Source: Venenivibrio stagnispumantis
GTDB lineage: Bacteria > Aquificota > Aquificia > Aquificales > Hydrogenothermaceae
DNA length: 64,000 bases
Direction: 5' to 3'
NCBI RefSeq assembly: GCF_900182795.1
Contig: NZ_FXTX01000004.1
Location: forward strand, 1 to 64,000
Below the pieces are notes generated by a model, which made no database searches, was not told where the DNA came from, and saw only the letters and a program-made list of their open reading frames with translations. Of the stretch, positions 10,429-20,291 are shown in pieces (positions within the stretch are counted from its first letter, which is position 1; the number at the start of each line of letters is the position of its first letter). The translations under genes were made by a program, and so were the position numbers.

Positions 10429-11443
10429 ATTTTAAATATTCTTTAAATCTATCCATTCTACATTTAGCCATAGGTTGGAAATCTACTGTAATCGTTTCTC
10501 CTTTTTCTTTAAATCTTTTATAACCTGTATATGCTACCATTGCTGCATTATCTGTGCAAAGATATAAAGGTGGAAAATAAACATTTATGCCTTGTTTTTC
10601 TGCTTCCTCTTTTAACTTTTCCCTTAATCTTGAGTTTGCAGAAACTCCACCGGCTACAACTATATTTTTTAAATTAAATTCATTACAGGCATCTAATGCT
10701 TTAAAGACTAAAACATCAACAGCTGCATTTTGAAAAGAACAGGCAATATCTTCTTTTTTATAAATACCTTTTTCTATCTCTCTAATTGTTGCACTTTTTA
10801 AACCACTAAATGAGAAGTTAAACCTATTTTTTCCTTTCTCATTAAGTAAAGGTCTTGGTAATTTAATAACTTCATTTCCTTCTTTTGAAAGTTTATCTAT
10901 TATTGGTCCCCCAGGATAACCAAGATTTAATGCTCTTGCTACTTTATCGTATGCTTCTCCTACTGCATCATCTAAGGTGCTTCCTACGAATTGATAATTT
11001 CCAAAATCATTAATAATATACATCTCTGTATGACCACCAGATACAACCAAGGCTAAAAATGGGTATTCTACTTTTTGAGTTAAAAATATTGAGAATATAT
11101 GGGCTTCTATATGATGAACCGGTATAAGTGGTTTATTTAATAAAACAGACAAACTTTTTCCAACAGATACTCCTATAACCAAGGATACTATCAATCCTGG
11201 AGAAACGGTTATTGCTACTGCATCTATATCTTTTAAAGTTAAATCTGCATCTTTTAATGCTTTATCTAAAACAGGAAATATATTCTTTGTATGTTCCCTT
11301 GCTGCAAGCTCAGGAAATACTCCACCCCATTCTTGATGTATCTTGGTTTGGGAAGAAACTACATTGGATAGTAGCCCCTTCTTTTCATCATAAAGGGCTA
11401 CTGCTGTATCATCACAAGATGTTTCTATTCCGAGAATTACCAT
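10427..11443 (-). CDS. tsaD: tRNA threonylcarbamoyladenosine (t6A37) transferase subunit
   Basis: 338 residues. TsaD/Kae1/Gcp family ATPase that transfers threonylcarbamoyl to A37 of ANN-decoding tRNAs. ETSCDDTA at the N-terminus, the metal-binding HHIEAH near residue 110, LVVSGGHTEM, and the C-terminal FPPLYLCTDNAAMVA are all present. Its ATG shares one base with the ctpA stop (TGATG), so the pair is coupled. The 3' end lies in the atpD terminator. Confidence 0.97.
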   Translation of the reverse strand: MVILGIETSCDDTAVALYDEKKGLLSNVVSSQTKIHQEWGGVFPELAAREHTKNIFPVLDKALKDADLTLKDIDAVAITVSPGLIVSLVIGVSVGKSLSVLLNKPLIPVHHIEAHIFSIFLTQKVEYPFLALVVSGGHTEMYIINDFGNYQFVGSTLDDAVGEAYDKVARALNLGYPGGPIIDKLSKEGNEVIKLPRPLLNEKGKNRFNFSFSGLKSATIREIEKGIYKKEDIACSFQNAAVDVLVFKALDACNEFNLKNIVVAGGVSANSRLREKLKEEAEKQGINVYFPPLYLCTDNAAMVAYTGYKRFKEKGETITVDFQPMAKCRMDRFKEYLK

Positions 11444-12669
11444 CAGTTTAATTTTTTAGCAAAATTAAGTATTTTAACAGCATTTATAGCAGCTTCAAGT
11501 TGAGGGTCTTTTATTTCTACTTCTTTTCCGTTTAGCTTAGCATCTCTTTCTGCTTTCATTCTGTTTATCTCTTCTTCTTCACTTACTTTTACGATTATAT
11601 CAGGAACTATTCCTTTATTCATAATAAGAGCACCACTTGGTGTGTAATAATGGGCTGTTGTTAATTTTATACCGGAACCATCAGGAAGTGGTATTAAAGT
11701 TTGAACAGAAGCCTTTCCAAAAGTTGTATCTCCAACAATAATTGCTCTTTTATTATCTTTTAAAGCTCCTGTTAATATCTCAGATGCACTTGCAGAGCCT
11801 TTATTTACAAGCACAACAATAGGCATAGAAGTTGGAATAATAGGGTCTGATGTTGAAAAATAATCTTCTCTACTTTTTGGGTCTTTTCCTTGGGTATAAA
11901 CAATTAATTTTCCTTTTGGAAGAAGTTGGTCTGCTATTGATATAGCTACCGTTAATAATCCACCAGGGTCATTTCTTAAATCAATAATCAATCCTTCTTT
12001 ATCTTTAAACTGCTTTAATGCTTTTTCAAATTCTTCTGCTGAATTTTCTTGAAATTGGGCAAGTCTTATATATCCTATTTTTCCATTTTCAAGTTCTTTT
12101 GTTTTTACACTTTTAACTTTAATAATATCCCTAACTATTTCAACCTTAAAAGGTTTATCTACACCTTTTCTGAAAATTGTTAAAGTTACTTTTGTTCCAG
12201 GTTTTCCTCTCATAAGTTTAACTGCCTGAGGCAAGCTCATTTTATCGGTAGGTTGTCCATCTATTTCTAAGATTACATCTCCGGCTTTTATACCTGCTTT
12301 ATAAGCCGGTGTATCTTCAATAGGAGATACTACCATCAATCTGTTGTTTTCCATGGTTATCTCTATACCGAGTCCACCAAACTCTCCTTGGGTTTCGGTA
12401 GTAAATTCTTTAAACTCTTCCGGTGTAAAGAATGTAGAGTATGGGTCTAATGCTGATAACATACCTCTTAAAGAGCCATAAAGTAAATCCTTTGGTTTTA
12501 CAGGGTCAGGATAATTTTCTTCTACCAATTTTAAAACATCTGTATAAGTGCTGATTATCTGCAATTCATCACTATAATCTTTTTTCTCGGTTTTAGTATT
12601 TAAACCAAAACTTACACCTGCAATAAATATAGACAAAACACCGATAATTGTAAGTAATTTGTTTCTCAT
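11443..12669 (-). CDS. ctpA: Carboxy-terminal processing protease (S41 family)
   Basis: 408 residues. N-terminal signal anchor (LLTIIGVLSIFIAGVSFG), then a PDZ domain (about residues 90-170, GGLGIEITMENN onward), then the S41 protease domain with the catalytic Ser in VLVNKGSASASEILTGAL and Lys in FGKASVQT. It acts in the periplasm on protein C-termini. The start is the ATG at 12669, six bases after AAGGAG; the two upstream TTG codons fall between site and ATG. Confidence 0.95.
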   Translation of the reverse strand: MRNKLLTIIGVLSIFIAGVSFGLNTKTEKKDYSDELQIISTYTDVLKLVEENYPDPVKPKDLLYGSLRGMLSALDPYSTFFTPEEFKEFTTETQGEFGGLGIEITMENNRLMVVSPIEDTPAYKAGIKAGDVILEIDGQPTDKMSLPQAVKLMRGKPGTKVTLTIFRKGVDKPFKVEIVRDIIKVKSVKTKELENGKIGYIRLAQFQENSAEEFEKALKQFKDKEGLIIDLRNDPGGLLTVAISIADQLLPKGKLIVYTQGKDPKSREDYFSTSDPIIPTSMPIVVLVNKGSASASEILTGALKDNKRAIIVGDTTFGKASVQTLIPLPDGSGIKLTTAHYYTPSGALIMNKGIVPDIIVKVSEEEEINRMKAERDAKLNGKEVEIKDPQLEAAINAVKILNFAKKLN

Positions 12670-12719
12670 CAACAACTCCTTTTTAAAATTTTTATGTAGG
12701 ATATATTTTAATCCAATTT

Positions 12720-12748
12720 TTGTTTTATTGCATGAAATTTGATATAAT
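12720..12748 (+). promoter_or_regulatory. Promoter placing the start of mscS near the 5' end of its mRNA
   Basis: TTGTTT (12720-12725), 17 bases, TATAAT (12743-12748). The ATG of the channel gene begins eight bases after the -10 box and no Shine-Dalgarno sequence lies between. The transcript should be leaderless or nearly so. Confidence 0.5.
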
Positions 12749-12756
12749 AAATAATT

Positions 12757-13773
12757 ATGAGTGTAGAAATTAAAATAATCATTTTAATATCTGTTTTTAT
12801 CGGGTTATTTATCATTCGGGAAATTTTGTTAAAATTTTTAGGTAAAATAGTTGAAAAAAACCAAATAGAGATTGATGATGTAATCTTTAATATTTTTAAA
12901 AAATCATCAATATTGGTTATTATATTAATTACATTATATATTGCCTCTAAATTTTTAGAGCTTCCGGAACACCACTCAAAGATAATAGATAAATTATTTT
13001 CATCGGTATTAATATTTACTATTTCTGTTATTATTGCAAACATACTCAGCGAGTTGTTTAAATTTTATGTAAGAAAGAATAATTTATTATCTGCACCGAC
13101 CGGTATCATAAATTTTCTTATAAAAAGTTTAGTTATACTTCTTGGAATAATCACTATTTTTGATATATGGGGCATTCCGGTTAATCATTTTATTACAGCA
13201 CTTGGTATAGGTGGATTGGCAGTTTCTTTGGCTTTACAGCCTGTTTTATCTAACTTTTTTTCCGGATTAAATATAATAGCTTCAAAACAAATAAAAATAG
13301 GTGATTTTGTTAAATTAGAAACAGGAGAAGAGGGTTATGTCCATGATATAACATGGATGAATACTGTTATAAAAACATTGCAGAATAATTTTTTGATAGT
13401 TCCAAACTCAAAACTTGCAAGCTCTATTATTTTAAATTATTTTATGCCTGAACCAGAAATTTTAGAAATCATACCTGTATCAGTTAGCTATAATAGCGAT
13501 TTGAATAAAGTTAAAGATATAACATTAAAAGTGGCAAAATATATACAGGAAAATGAAGAAGAAGCCGTAAAAAATTACCAGCCGAAAATCTTTTTTACAA
13601 ATTTTGGAGATTCAGGTATAGAATTTAATGTAGTTTTAAGGGTGAAAGATAGAACTGTAAGACCAGAGCTTAGGGATAAATTTATAATGAAGCTATTTGA
13701 AGAATACAACAAAGAGAAAATTGAAATTCCTTATCCAACCAGAACAGTTTTGTTGAAAAATATTGAAAATTAA
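12757..13773 (+). CDS. MscS-family mechanosensitive channel
   Basis: 338 residues. Hydrophobic segments at about 1-25, 45-65 and 80-100 precede the pore helix, where GIGGLAVSLALQPVLSNFFSG is the Gly/Ala-rich TM3 of MscS. The beta domain follows (IKIGDFVKLETGEEGYVHDI ... IVPNSKLASS). Expected to be an inner-membrane safety valve against osmotic downshock. There is no recognisable ribosome site, and the ATG lies right after a -10 box, suggesting leaderless translation. Confidence 0.93.
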   Translation: MSVEIKIIILISVFIGLFIIREILLKFLGKIVEKNQIEIDDVIFNIFKKSSILVIILITLYIASKFLELPEHHSKIIDKLFSSVLIFTISVIIANILSELFKFYVRKNNLLSAPTGIINFLIKSLVILLGIITIFDIWGIPVNHFITALGIGGLAVSLALQPVLSNFFSGLNIIASKQIKIGDFVKLETGEEGYVHDITWMNTVIKTLQNNFLIVPNSKLASSIILNYFMPEPEILEIIPVSVSYNSDLNKVKDITLKVAKYIQENEEEAVKNYQPKIFFTNFGDSGIEFNVVLRVKDRTVRPELRDKFIMKLFEEYNKEKIEIPYPTRTVLLKNIEN

Positions 13774-13819
13774 CTATATTTCTTGTGCTAAAATTTATAA
13801 TAAAAAGAGGTGGTGATTT

Positions 13820-14923
13820 ATGCTTTTAGAAGATATTAAATTAAAGATAGAAAATATAAATGAGAAATTTAATTTGATTAAAGAGATTTTAAAACCTGAG
13901 AAATTGCAGGAAGAGCTAAAAAAACTTGATGAAGAGATGGGAAATCCGGATTTTTGGAATGATACCAAAAAAGCAAAGGAAATCTCTGCAAAAAGAACAA
14001 TGGTTGCAGAGCAACTACAAGAGATTAACTCTTTAATAAAAAAAGTAGAAGATATAAATGAGTTATTACAACTGATAGAAGAAGAACCGGAACTTATGGA
14101 TGAGTTTTCAAATCAGTTATCAGAAGTTGAAAAAGAGATAGAAAAATTTGAGTTAAATAGTTTATTATCAGGAGAGTTTGATAGTAAAAATGCAATCTTA
14201 ACCTTACAAGCCGGTTCAGGTGGTGTAGAAGCTTGCGACTGGACACAGATGCTTATGAGAATGTATCTAAGATGGGCAGAGAAAAAAGGTTTTGATATAG
14301 AGATAATAGATTATCAACCGGATGATGTAGCAGGTGTAAAAAGCACAACAATTTTAATAAAAGGATTATATGCTTACGGATATTTAAAGGGAGAACAAGG
14401 GGTTCATAGATTAGTTAGAATATCTCCATTTGATGCAAACAAAAGAAGACATACTTCTTTTGCAGCAGTTTCTGTAATACCGGAAATAGATGAAGATATA
14501 AATATTGAGATAAAAGAAGAAGATTTAAGAATAGACACATATAGAGCAAGCGGAGCAGGTGGACAGCATGTAAATAAAACAGATTCAGCTGTAAGAATAA
14601 CCCATATTCCAACAGGCATAGTTGTAGCGTGTCAAAGTGAAAGGTCTCAACTTCAAAACAAATTAAAAGCAATGCAGATGTTAAAAGCAAAATTATATCA
14701 GCTTGAACTTCAAAAACAAAAAGAAAAACAGAAAGAGCTTGAAGGAGAAAAAAAAGATATAACTTGGGGTAGCCAGATAAGGTCTTATGTATTTCAACCT
14801 TACCAGCTTGTAAAAGATTTAAGAACCGGATATGAAACAGGAAATATAGAAGCAGTTATGGATGGAGAAATTGATGAATTTATAAATAGTTATCTAAAAT
14901 GGAGTGCAAAAAGCAATGGATAA
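13820..14923 (+). CDS. prfB: Peptide chain release factor 2
   Basis: 367 residues. The GGQ loop ([14 protein letters not shown]) triggers peptide release, and the SPF tripeptide in [12 protein letters not shown] reads UGA, which separates RF2 from RF1. The programmed +1 frameshift found near codon 25 in many bacteria is absent: the frame is open from the ATG through [12 protein letters not shown]. It overlaps queC by eight bases. Confidence 0.96.
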   Translation: MLLEDIKLKIENINEKFNLIKEILKPEKLQEELKKLDEEMGNPDFWNDTKKAKEISAKRTMVAEQLQEINSLIKKVEDINELLQLIEEEPELMDEFSNQLSEVEKEIEKFELNSLLSGEFDSKNAILTLQAGSGGVEACDWTQMLMRMYLRWAEKKGFDIEIIDYQPDDVAGVKSTTILIKGLYAYGYLKGEQGVHRLVRISPFDANKRRHTSFAAVSVIPEIDEDINIEIKEEDLRIDTYRASGAGGQHVNKTDSAVRITHIPTGIVVACQSERSQLQNKLKAMQMLKAKLYQLELQKQKEKQKELEGEKKDITWGSQIRSYVFQPYQLVKDLRTGYETGNIEAVMDGEIDEFINSYLKWSAKSNG

Positions 14924-15590
14924 TATAATTATTTTGCTATCTGGTGGAATGGATAGTGCAACATTATTATGGCTTGCAAAAAAAGAGTTTAAAAAAATAT
15001 ACACAATATCATTTGATTATGGACAAAAGCATAATATAGAGCTTAAATTTGCAAAAGAGTTATCTGAGTTAGCCAAAGTAGAAAAACATTTTATAGTAGA
15101 AATTCCACATCTTAAAAATTTAGAAGGGAATGCATTAACAGATAAAAATTTAGAAATTCCGTCAGAAAATTATCCGGATGACCCACCTATAACCACAGTG
15201 CCAATGAGAAATCTAACTTTTTTATCAATAGCAGCAGCATTTGCAGATACATATGAGATTGAGAATATAGGTATAGGCATTCATTCTGTTGATTCGCCAT
15301 ATCCAGATTGTAGGGCAGAGTTTGCATCTGCTGTTGAAGCTGCTATTAATGCATCATCTATAATGGTTGCAAAAAAGAAAAACAGAATCAGGGTATATAC
15401 ACCATTCTTAGGTAAAACAAAAACTGATATACTAAAATTAGGCTTAGAACTTGGAGTGCCTTATGAAAAAACATATTCTTGCTACAAAGGAACAATACCA
15501 CCTTGTGGTGAATGTGCTACCTGCTTACAAAGAAAAGAAGCTTTTGAATCGGTTGGATTAAAAGATTATATAGAGGTAAATGATGAGTAA
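14916..15590 (+). CDS. queC: 7-cyano-7-deazaguanine synthase
   Basis: 224 residues. Converts carboxydeazaguanine to preQ0 in queuosine synthesis. The PP-loop [12 protein letters not shown] is at the N-terminus and the zinc site is [17 protein letters not shown] near the C-terminus. I use the ATG at 14916, which gives the usual family start; the upstream in-frame GTG at 14904 lies inside prfB and its ribosome site. It is followed by topA with an overlap of a few bases. Confidence 0.95.
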   Translation: MDNIIILLSGGMDSATLLWLAKKEFKKIYTISFDYGQKHNIELKFAKELSELAKVEKHFIVEIPHLKNLEGNALTDKNLEIPSENYPDDPPITTVPMRNLTFLSIAAAFADTYEIENIGIGIHSVDSPYPDCRAEFASAVEAAINASSIMVAKKKNRIRVYTPFLGKTKTDILKLGLELGVPYEKTYSCYKGTIPPCGECATCLQRKEAFESVGLKDYIEVNDE

Positions 15591-17637
15591 AAATAAAATA
15601 GTTATCGTAGAATCACCAAAAAAAGCAAAAGAGATACAAAAATTTCTCGGAAAAGATTTTATAGTAGAAGCTACCATAGGACATTTTAAAGATTTACCGG
15701 AAGATGAGCTTGCAGTAGATTTAGAAAGTTTTGAACCAAAATTTGTTATAAAATCTAAAAAACATAAAGATATATTATCAAAAATAAAAAAAATTGCAGA
15801 AAATTCTGAGGTTATAATAGCAACAGACCCTGATAGAGAAGGATATGCAATAGGATATTTTATGTTTGAAGAGTTAAAAAAGAAAACAAAAGATATAAAA
15901 AGAGCAGAATTTCACGAAATAACAAAAGAACATATTCAAGAAAATATAAAAAATGCACTGCCCTTTGAAAAAACAAATTTTGGATTATTTAATGCTTTTC
16001 TTGGCAGACGGGTAGGAGATAGAATTGTTGGATATATTATATCACCAGTAGCATCAAGAGAAATAGGCGGAAGATACAGCGTTGGAAGAGTCCAATCTCC
16101 AGCAGTTAGATTAATAATAGAAAGAGAAAGAGAAATCCAATCATTTATACCAAAGGCTTACTATCTTATAAATACAACTTTAACAAAATCCAACATAGAT
16201 TTTAATGCTTTTTATACAGAAAATAAAAAGAGTATAGAAAGTTCTAAAATAGAAGATAAAGAAGTTGCAGAAAAGATATATAATCAGATAAAAGAAGAAA
16301 AATTTGCAATCGTAGAAAAAATAGAAAAAAAAGAGATAAAAAAATCACCAAAAGCACCATTTACAACATCTACATTGCAACAAACCGCAAACTCACAGCT
16401 TGGATTTTCGCCAGAAAAAACTATGCAACTTGCACAGGATTTATTTGAAGCAGGACTTATCACATACCATAGAACAGATAGCACAAGAATATCAGAAAAA
16501 GCTATCATAGGAATAAGAGAGTTAATAAAACAGTTATTTTCTGAAAATTATCTTCCAAAAAACCCAAGACAGTATAAATCTAAAAATACACAGGCAGATG
16601 CCCATGAAGCAATAAGAATAACAAATTTCGTAGATATAAAAGAGCAGGAAAATCTTATAAAAGAAAAAGGATTAACAAATGACCATTTTAAATTATTAAA
16701 ACTTATATATGAAAGAACCTTAGCTTGCCAGATGGCAGATGCAATATTTGATAGAACTAATGTATGGCTAAAAATAGGAGATTATACATTTGGAACTTCC
16801 GGCTCAATTCTAAGATTTAGTGGATATAAAGCAATATATGAAGATGAAGAAAAAGAAGAAACAATAAAACTTCCATCTTTGGAAAAAGGAGAAAAGGTAG
16901 AGATCAAAGATATTAAAATTGAAGAAAAATGGACTAAACCACCGGCAAGATACACAGAAGGAAGCCTGATAAAAAAACTTGAAGAGCTTGGAATAGGAAG
17001 ACCTTCAACTTATGCAACAATTATTAAAACGATAAAAGATAGAGGATATGTAATAAAGGAAGGAAATTCATTAAAACCAACAGAAAATGCTTTTCATCTT
17101 ATAGATTATCTTAATCAAAAATATCATTGGGTTATAGATTATGAATTCACAAAAAAGATGGAAGATTTTCTTGATGAAGTAGAAGAAAATAAGAAAAATT
17201 GGAAGGATTTTGTTAAACAGCTATATGAAAAATCAAAACCAACCAAAATAAATGGAGTTTCCAAAAAGATGCTTGATTATGCGTTAGATTTGGCAAAAAA
17301 ACATAATATAGATATAACTGATATATTAGAGCATCCAGAAAAAATTAAAGAGTTTATAAACCAATATGCAGATAATAAACCTTCTGAAAAACAGATAGCA
17401 TATGCTAAATCTCTTGCAGAAAAAACCGGATTAAAACTTGATGATAAAATATTACAGGACAAAAAAGCAATAAAAAAATGGATAGATAAAGCAAAAAAGG
17501 AAGCTATGAAAAATTATAATTTATCAGAAAAACAAAAAAATATATTGATAAAAGCAGGAAAAGAAGATTTGCTCCAAAATCCGGAAAAAGCATTAAAATG
17601 GTTAAACAGTTATTTGAAAAAGTATAAGAAAAAATGA
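15583..17637 (+). CDS. topA: DNA topoisomerase I (type IA) without zinc fingers
   Basis: 684 residues. Toprim domain (VIVESPKKAKEI, ATDPDREG), then the type IA core with the active tyrosine in LITYHRTDSTRIS near residue 305. The C-terminus has no CxxC zinc fingers. It has two or three related helical repeats of about 45 residues that begin SKKMLDYALDLAKKHNI, SEKQIAYAKSLAEKTGL and SEKQKNILIKAG. These probably replace the zinc fingers in DNA binding. The second ATG (15583) has better spacing to GAGG than the first (15580). The start overlaps queC. Confidence 0.95.
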   Translation: MSKNKIVIVESPKKAKEIQKFLGKDFIVEATIGHFKDLPEDELAVDLESFEPKFVIKSKKHKDILSKIKKIAENSEVIIATDPDREGYAIGYFMFEELKKKTKDIKRAEFHEITKEHIQENIKNALPFEKTNFGLFNAFLGRRVGDRIVGYIISPVASREIGGRYSVGRVQSPAVRLIIEREREIQSFIPKAYYLINTTLTKSNIDFNAFYTENKKSIESSKIEDKEVAEKIYNQIKEEKFAIVEKIEKKEIKKSPKAPFTTSTLQQTANSQLGFSPEKTMQLAQDLFEAGLITYHRTDSTRISEKAIIGIRELIKQLFSENYLPKNPRQYKSKNTQADAHEAIRITNFVDIKEQENLIKEKGLTNDHFKLLKLIYERTLACQMADAIFDRTNVWLKIGDYTFGTSGSILRFSGYKAIYEDEEKEETIKLPSLEKGEKVEIKDIKIEEKWTKPPARYTEGSLIKKLEELGIGRPSTYATIIKTIKDRGYVIKEGNSLKPTENAFHLIDYLNQKYHWVIDYEFTKKMEDFLDEVEENKKNWKDFVKQLYEKSKPTKINGVSKKMLDYALDLAKKHNIDITDILEHPEKIKEFINQYADNKPSEKQIAYAKSLAEKTGLKLDDKILQDKKAIKKWIDKAKKEAMKNYNLSEKQKNILIKAGKEDLLQNPEKALKWLNSYLKKYKKK

Positions 17638-17643
17638 TAAATT

Positions 17644-17673
17644 AAAAAGGGGTGGGTCTTTGGCGACCCACCC
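17644..17673 (-). terminator. Intrinsic terminator on the minus strand
   Basis: Read on the minus strand, a 9-bp GC-rich stem GGGTGGGTC / GACCCACCC (17665-17673 and 17650-17658) with a 6-base loop is followed by C and TTTTT (17648-17644). On the plus strand no T-run follows the hairpin, so it is unlikely to be the topA terminator. No minus-strand gene lies upstream, which implies a short minus-strand transcript. Confidence 0.75.
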
Positions 17674-17740
17674 AGATATGGAGGGGGAGGGAGGGGGGAT
17701 GCCTAAATTGAGAAACAAACTAAATTAAGTTATAACTAAT
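17644..17740 (-). ncRNA. Candidate small RNA with anti-Shine-Dalgarno C-rich segment
   Basis: Minus-strand transcript inferred from the intrinsic terminator at its 3' end. Immediately 5' of the terminator stem is a pyrimidine tract complementary to 17680-17698 (runs of 6, 3, 5 and 2 C separated by single U), containing several CCUCC copies. CCUCC is the complement of the ribosome-binding GGAGG. Part of the tract (CCCUCCC) could instead pair with the terminator arm GGGUGGG. The 5' end is not known; TATATT- and TATAAC-like boxes occur upstream on the minus strand around 17725-17745. The plus-strand neighbours are topA and gatC. Confidence 0.5.
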
Positions 17741-17815
17741 ATAAGATATAAGTATTAGAAATAAAATGATTTTCATCATAAATTTGATATAATAATAAAA
17801 AAGGAGAGTAAAAGG

Positions 17816-18112
17816 ATGAAAGAGATTAAAAAGGAAGATGTAATAGCTATTGCTAAGCTTGCAAAATTAAGTTTAAAACAGGAAGAGATAGAGCTTTTTT
17901 CAAAACAGTTTGCAGATATAGTTTCTTTTATTGAGAAATTAAATGAAGTTGATACAGGGGATATAAAACCATTTTATGAATTAACTACCACAGAAAGCTT
18001 TATGAGGGAAGATATTCCACATGTATCCTTATCAAATGAAGAAGCATTGAAAAATGCACCGGATAAAGAAGGAGGATTTTTCAAAGTTCCAAGGATTGTA
18101 GGAGAAAGTTAA
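17816..18112 (+). CDS. gatC: Asp/Glu-tRNA amidotransferase subunit C
   Basis: 98 residues. Small subunit of GatCAB, which amidates Glu-tRNA(Gln) and Asp-tRNA(Asn). The family pattern is clear: VIAIAKLAKLSLKQEEIELF, FIEKLNEVDT, then REDIPH and the C-terminal GGFFKVPRIV. gatA and gatB are not in the window. A TATAAT box (17788-17793) and AAGGAG precede it. Confidence 0.94.
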   Translation: MKEIKKEDVIAIAKLAKLSLKQEEIELFSKQFADIVSFIEKLNEVDTGDIKPFYELTTTESFMREDIPHVSLSNEEALKNAPDKEGGFFKVPRIVGES

Positions 18113-18181
18113 AATTTTTGCAATAATCTATTTTTAGAAATAAATTTATATGGTATTTATTAAGAAGGAGGTTTTTTATAA

Positions 18182-19186
18182 ATGGATAATTTGGACTTAG
18201 AAGTTAAGAAAAAAGCACTTGAAACTGCGATATCCCAGATAGAGAAAAGATACGGTAAAGGCTCTATTATGACCTTTTCATCCGAGGCTATAAAAAATGT
18301 TGATACAATTCCATCCGGCTCAATTTCCTTAGATATAGCGACAGGTATAGGTGGAATACCAAAAGGAAGGGTAACGGAAATATATGGACCGGAAAGCTCA
18401 GGGAAAACAACATTAACCCTTCATATTATAGCAGAAGCACAAAAAAGAGGAGGAAAGGCTGTTTTTATAGATGCAGAACATGCTTTTGACCCAAAATATG
18501 CAAAATCTATCGGTGTAAATCTTGATGATTTGATAATATCCCAGCCTGATTATGGAGAGCAAGCCCTTGAAATAGCAGAAACATTGATAAGAAGTGGTGT
18601 TATAGATGTAGTTGTTATTGACTCTGTAGCAGCCCTTGTCCCAAAAGCAGAGCTTGAAGGAGATATAGAGGATTCCAATGTAGGATTACATGCAAGATTA
18701 ATGTCTAAGGCAATGAGAGTTTTAAAAGGAGCAGTAAATAAAAGCAATACAGCCTTAATCCTGATAAACCAAGTTAGAGAAAAGGTAGGGGTAATGTTTG
18801 GAAACCCTGAAACAACAACCGGTGGAAGAGCTATAAAATTCTTTGCAGATATGAGAATGGAAGTAAGAAAAAGCGATATAAAAGATGCCGGAGAAAAGGT
18901 AGGAAGCAGGGTAAAAGTAAAGGTAGTAAAAAACAAATTAGCACCACCATTTAAAGAAGCAGAATTTGATGTTATTTATGGAGAAGGCATATCAAAAGAA
19001 GGTGAGATATTAGATTTAGGAGAAAGCCTTGGAATAATTAAAAAAAGCGGAGCTTGGTATTCTTATAAAGATGAAAAGATAGGACAGGGAAGAGAAAAAG
19101 CAAGAGAGTTTTTAAAACAAAACCCACAGATAGCATTAGAAATAGAAGAAAAAATCAGAGAGGAACTATTGAAAAATGGAGCTTGA
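18182..19186 (+). CDS. recA: Recombinase RecA
   Basis: 334 residues. DNA strand exchange and SOS co-protease. N-terminal KRYGKGSIM, Walker [10 protein letters not shown] near residue 67, the MAW-like region, [24 protein letters not shown] (L2 loop) and a short acidic C-terminus are all standard. The AAGGAGG site is about 10 bases before the ATG. It overlaps the following PilT-like gene by 11 bases; recX follows that gene. Confidence 0.98.
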   Translation: MDNLDLEVKKKALETAISQIEKRYGKGSIMTFSSEAIKNVDTIPSGSISLDIATGIGGIPKGRVTEIYGPESSGKTTLTLHIIAEAQKRGGKAVFIDAEHAFDPKYAKSIGVNLDDLIISQPDYGEQALEIAETLIRSGVIDVVVIDSVAALVPKAELEGDIEDSNVGLHARLMSKAMRVLKGAVNKSNTALILINQVREKVGVMFGNPETTTGGRAIKFFADMRMEVRKSDIKDAGEKVGSRVKVKVVKNKLAPPFKEAEFDVIYGEGISKEGEILDLGESLGIIKKSGAWYSYKDEKIGQGREKAREFLKQNPQIALEIEEKIREELLKNGA

Positions 19187-20291
19187 TGAGATACTTATAA
19201 CTGCTGTAAATAAAAAAGCATCAGATATTCATCTAAAAATAGGTTCAAAACCAAAGGTAAGGATAAATACTATTTTAGAGACACTGGAAGAATTTGGTAT
19301 TATTACACCGGAGGATATAGCTAAATTTGTAACTAAAATTATCTCTAAAAGTGAAACTAAAAAACAAGAATTATTAGAAAATGGAGAAGTAGATATATCT
19401 TACGCTATACCAAAAGTGAGTAGATTTAGGGTTAATATATATAAGCAAAGGGGAACATTTGCTATAAATTTAAGGGTTTTAAAAACCAAAATACCATCTT
19501 TTGAAGAATTGATGCTACCAGAAAAATTAAAAGAGATAGCATTAGAATCAAGAGGTCTTGTCCTTGTAACCGGTCCTACAGGGTCAGGAAAATCAACCAC
19601 ATTAGCAGCAATGCTTGATTATAGAAACCAAAAAGAAAAAGAAACTATAATAACAATTGAAGATCCAATAGAGTATGTTTTTCAAGATAAAATGTGTTAT
19701 ATTGCCCAGAGGGAAGTTGGACTTGATACAAAGAGTTTTTATACCGGTTTAAGGGCAGCTTTAAGGGAAGATCCTGATGTTATACTTGTTGGAGAGATGA
19801 GGGATTTAGAAACAATAGAAACAGCTCTTAGAGCAGCAGAAACAGGGCATTTTGTTTTATCTACCCTTCATACACAGGATGCAAAAGATACTTTAAGCAG
19901 AATAATTAATATGTTTCCACCAGGTGAACAAAATCATTTAAGAATACTCCTTGCAGCAGTTTTAAAAGCAGTTATATCCCAGAGACTTCTCCCAAGGAAA
20001 GATGGGAAAGGAGTTGTTCCTGCTGTAGAGATATTAATAAATACAGGAGCTGTATTTGAAGCAATCAAAGACCCTGATAAGTTCTTTATGATACAGGATT
20101 TAATGGAAAAAGGAAGAAAACAATATGGTATGCAAACCTTTGACCAGGCTATTTTAGATTTATACAATCAAGGTCTAATAAGTTATGAAACGGCTTTAAC
20201 ATATGCTACCAATCCTTCTGATGTTGAGCTTAAAATTAAAGGTGTTGAAACAGCAAGTAGCGAAGAAGATATATTCTTTGGAAGCATATGA
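19176..20291 (+). CDS. pilT: PilT-like twitching motility ATPase
   Basis: 371 residues. Type IV pilus retraction ATPase family: N-terminal ASDIHLK motif, Walker [10 protein letters not shown] near residue 133, Walker [14 protein letters not shown] with the Asp and His boxes (IIDPIEYVF-like [20 protein letters not shown]), and a PilT-like C-terminus. PilU or a PilB-related protein are alternatives, but the length and the lack of an N-terminal GSPII domain favour PilT/PilU. It is wedged between recA and recX, with overlaps on both sides. Confidence 0.88.
   Translation: MELDEILITAVNKKASDIHLKIGSKPKVRINTILETLEEFGIITPEDIAKFVTKIISKSETKKQELLENGEVDISYAIPKVSRFRVNIYKQRGTFAINLRVLKTKIPSFEELMLPEKLKEIALESRGLVLVTGPTGSGKSTTLAAMLDYRNQKEKETIITIEDPIEYVFQDKMCYIAQREVGLDTKSFYTGLRAALREDPDVILVGEMRDLETIETALRAAETGHFVLSTLHTQDAKDTLSRIINMFPPGEQNHLRILLAAVLKAVISQRLLPRKDGKGVVPAVEILINTGAVFEAIKDPDKFFMIQDLMEKGRKQYGMQTFDQAILDLYNQGLISYETALTYATNPSDVELKIKGVETASSEEDIFFGSI

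Noticed and set aside
17644-17673. Hairpin as terminator of topA
   Set aside because: No T-run follows it on the plus strand, whereas one follows on the minus strand.
17680-17728. G-quadruplex and nine-codon ORF (MPKLRNKLN) on the plus strand after a G-rich run
   Set aside because: The G-run is better explained as the complement of a C-rich sRNA; the tiny ORF has no support beyond a G-rich upstream region.
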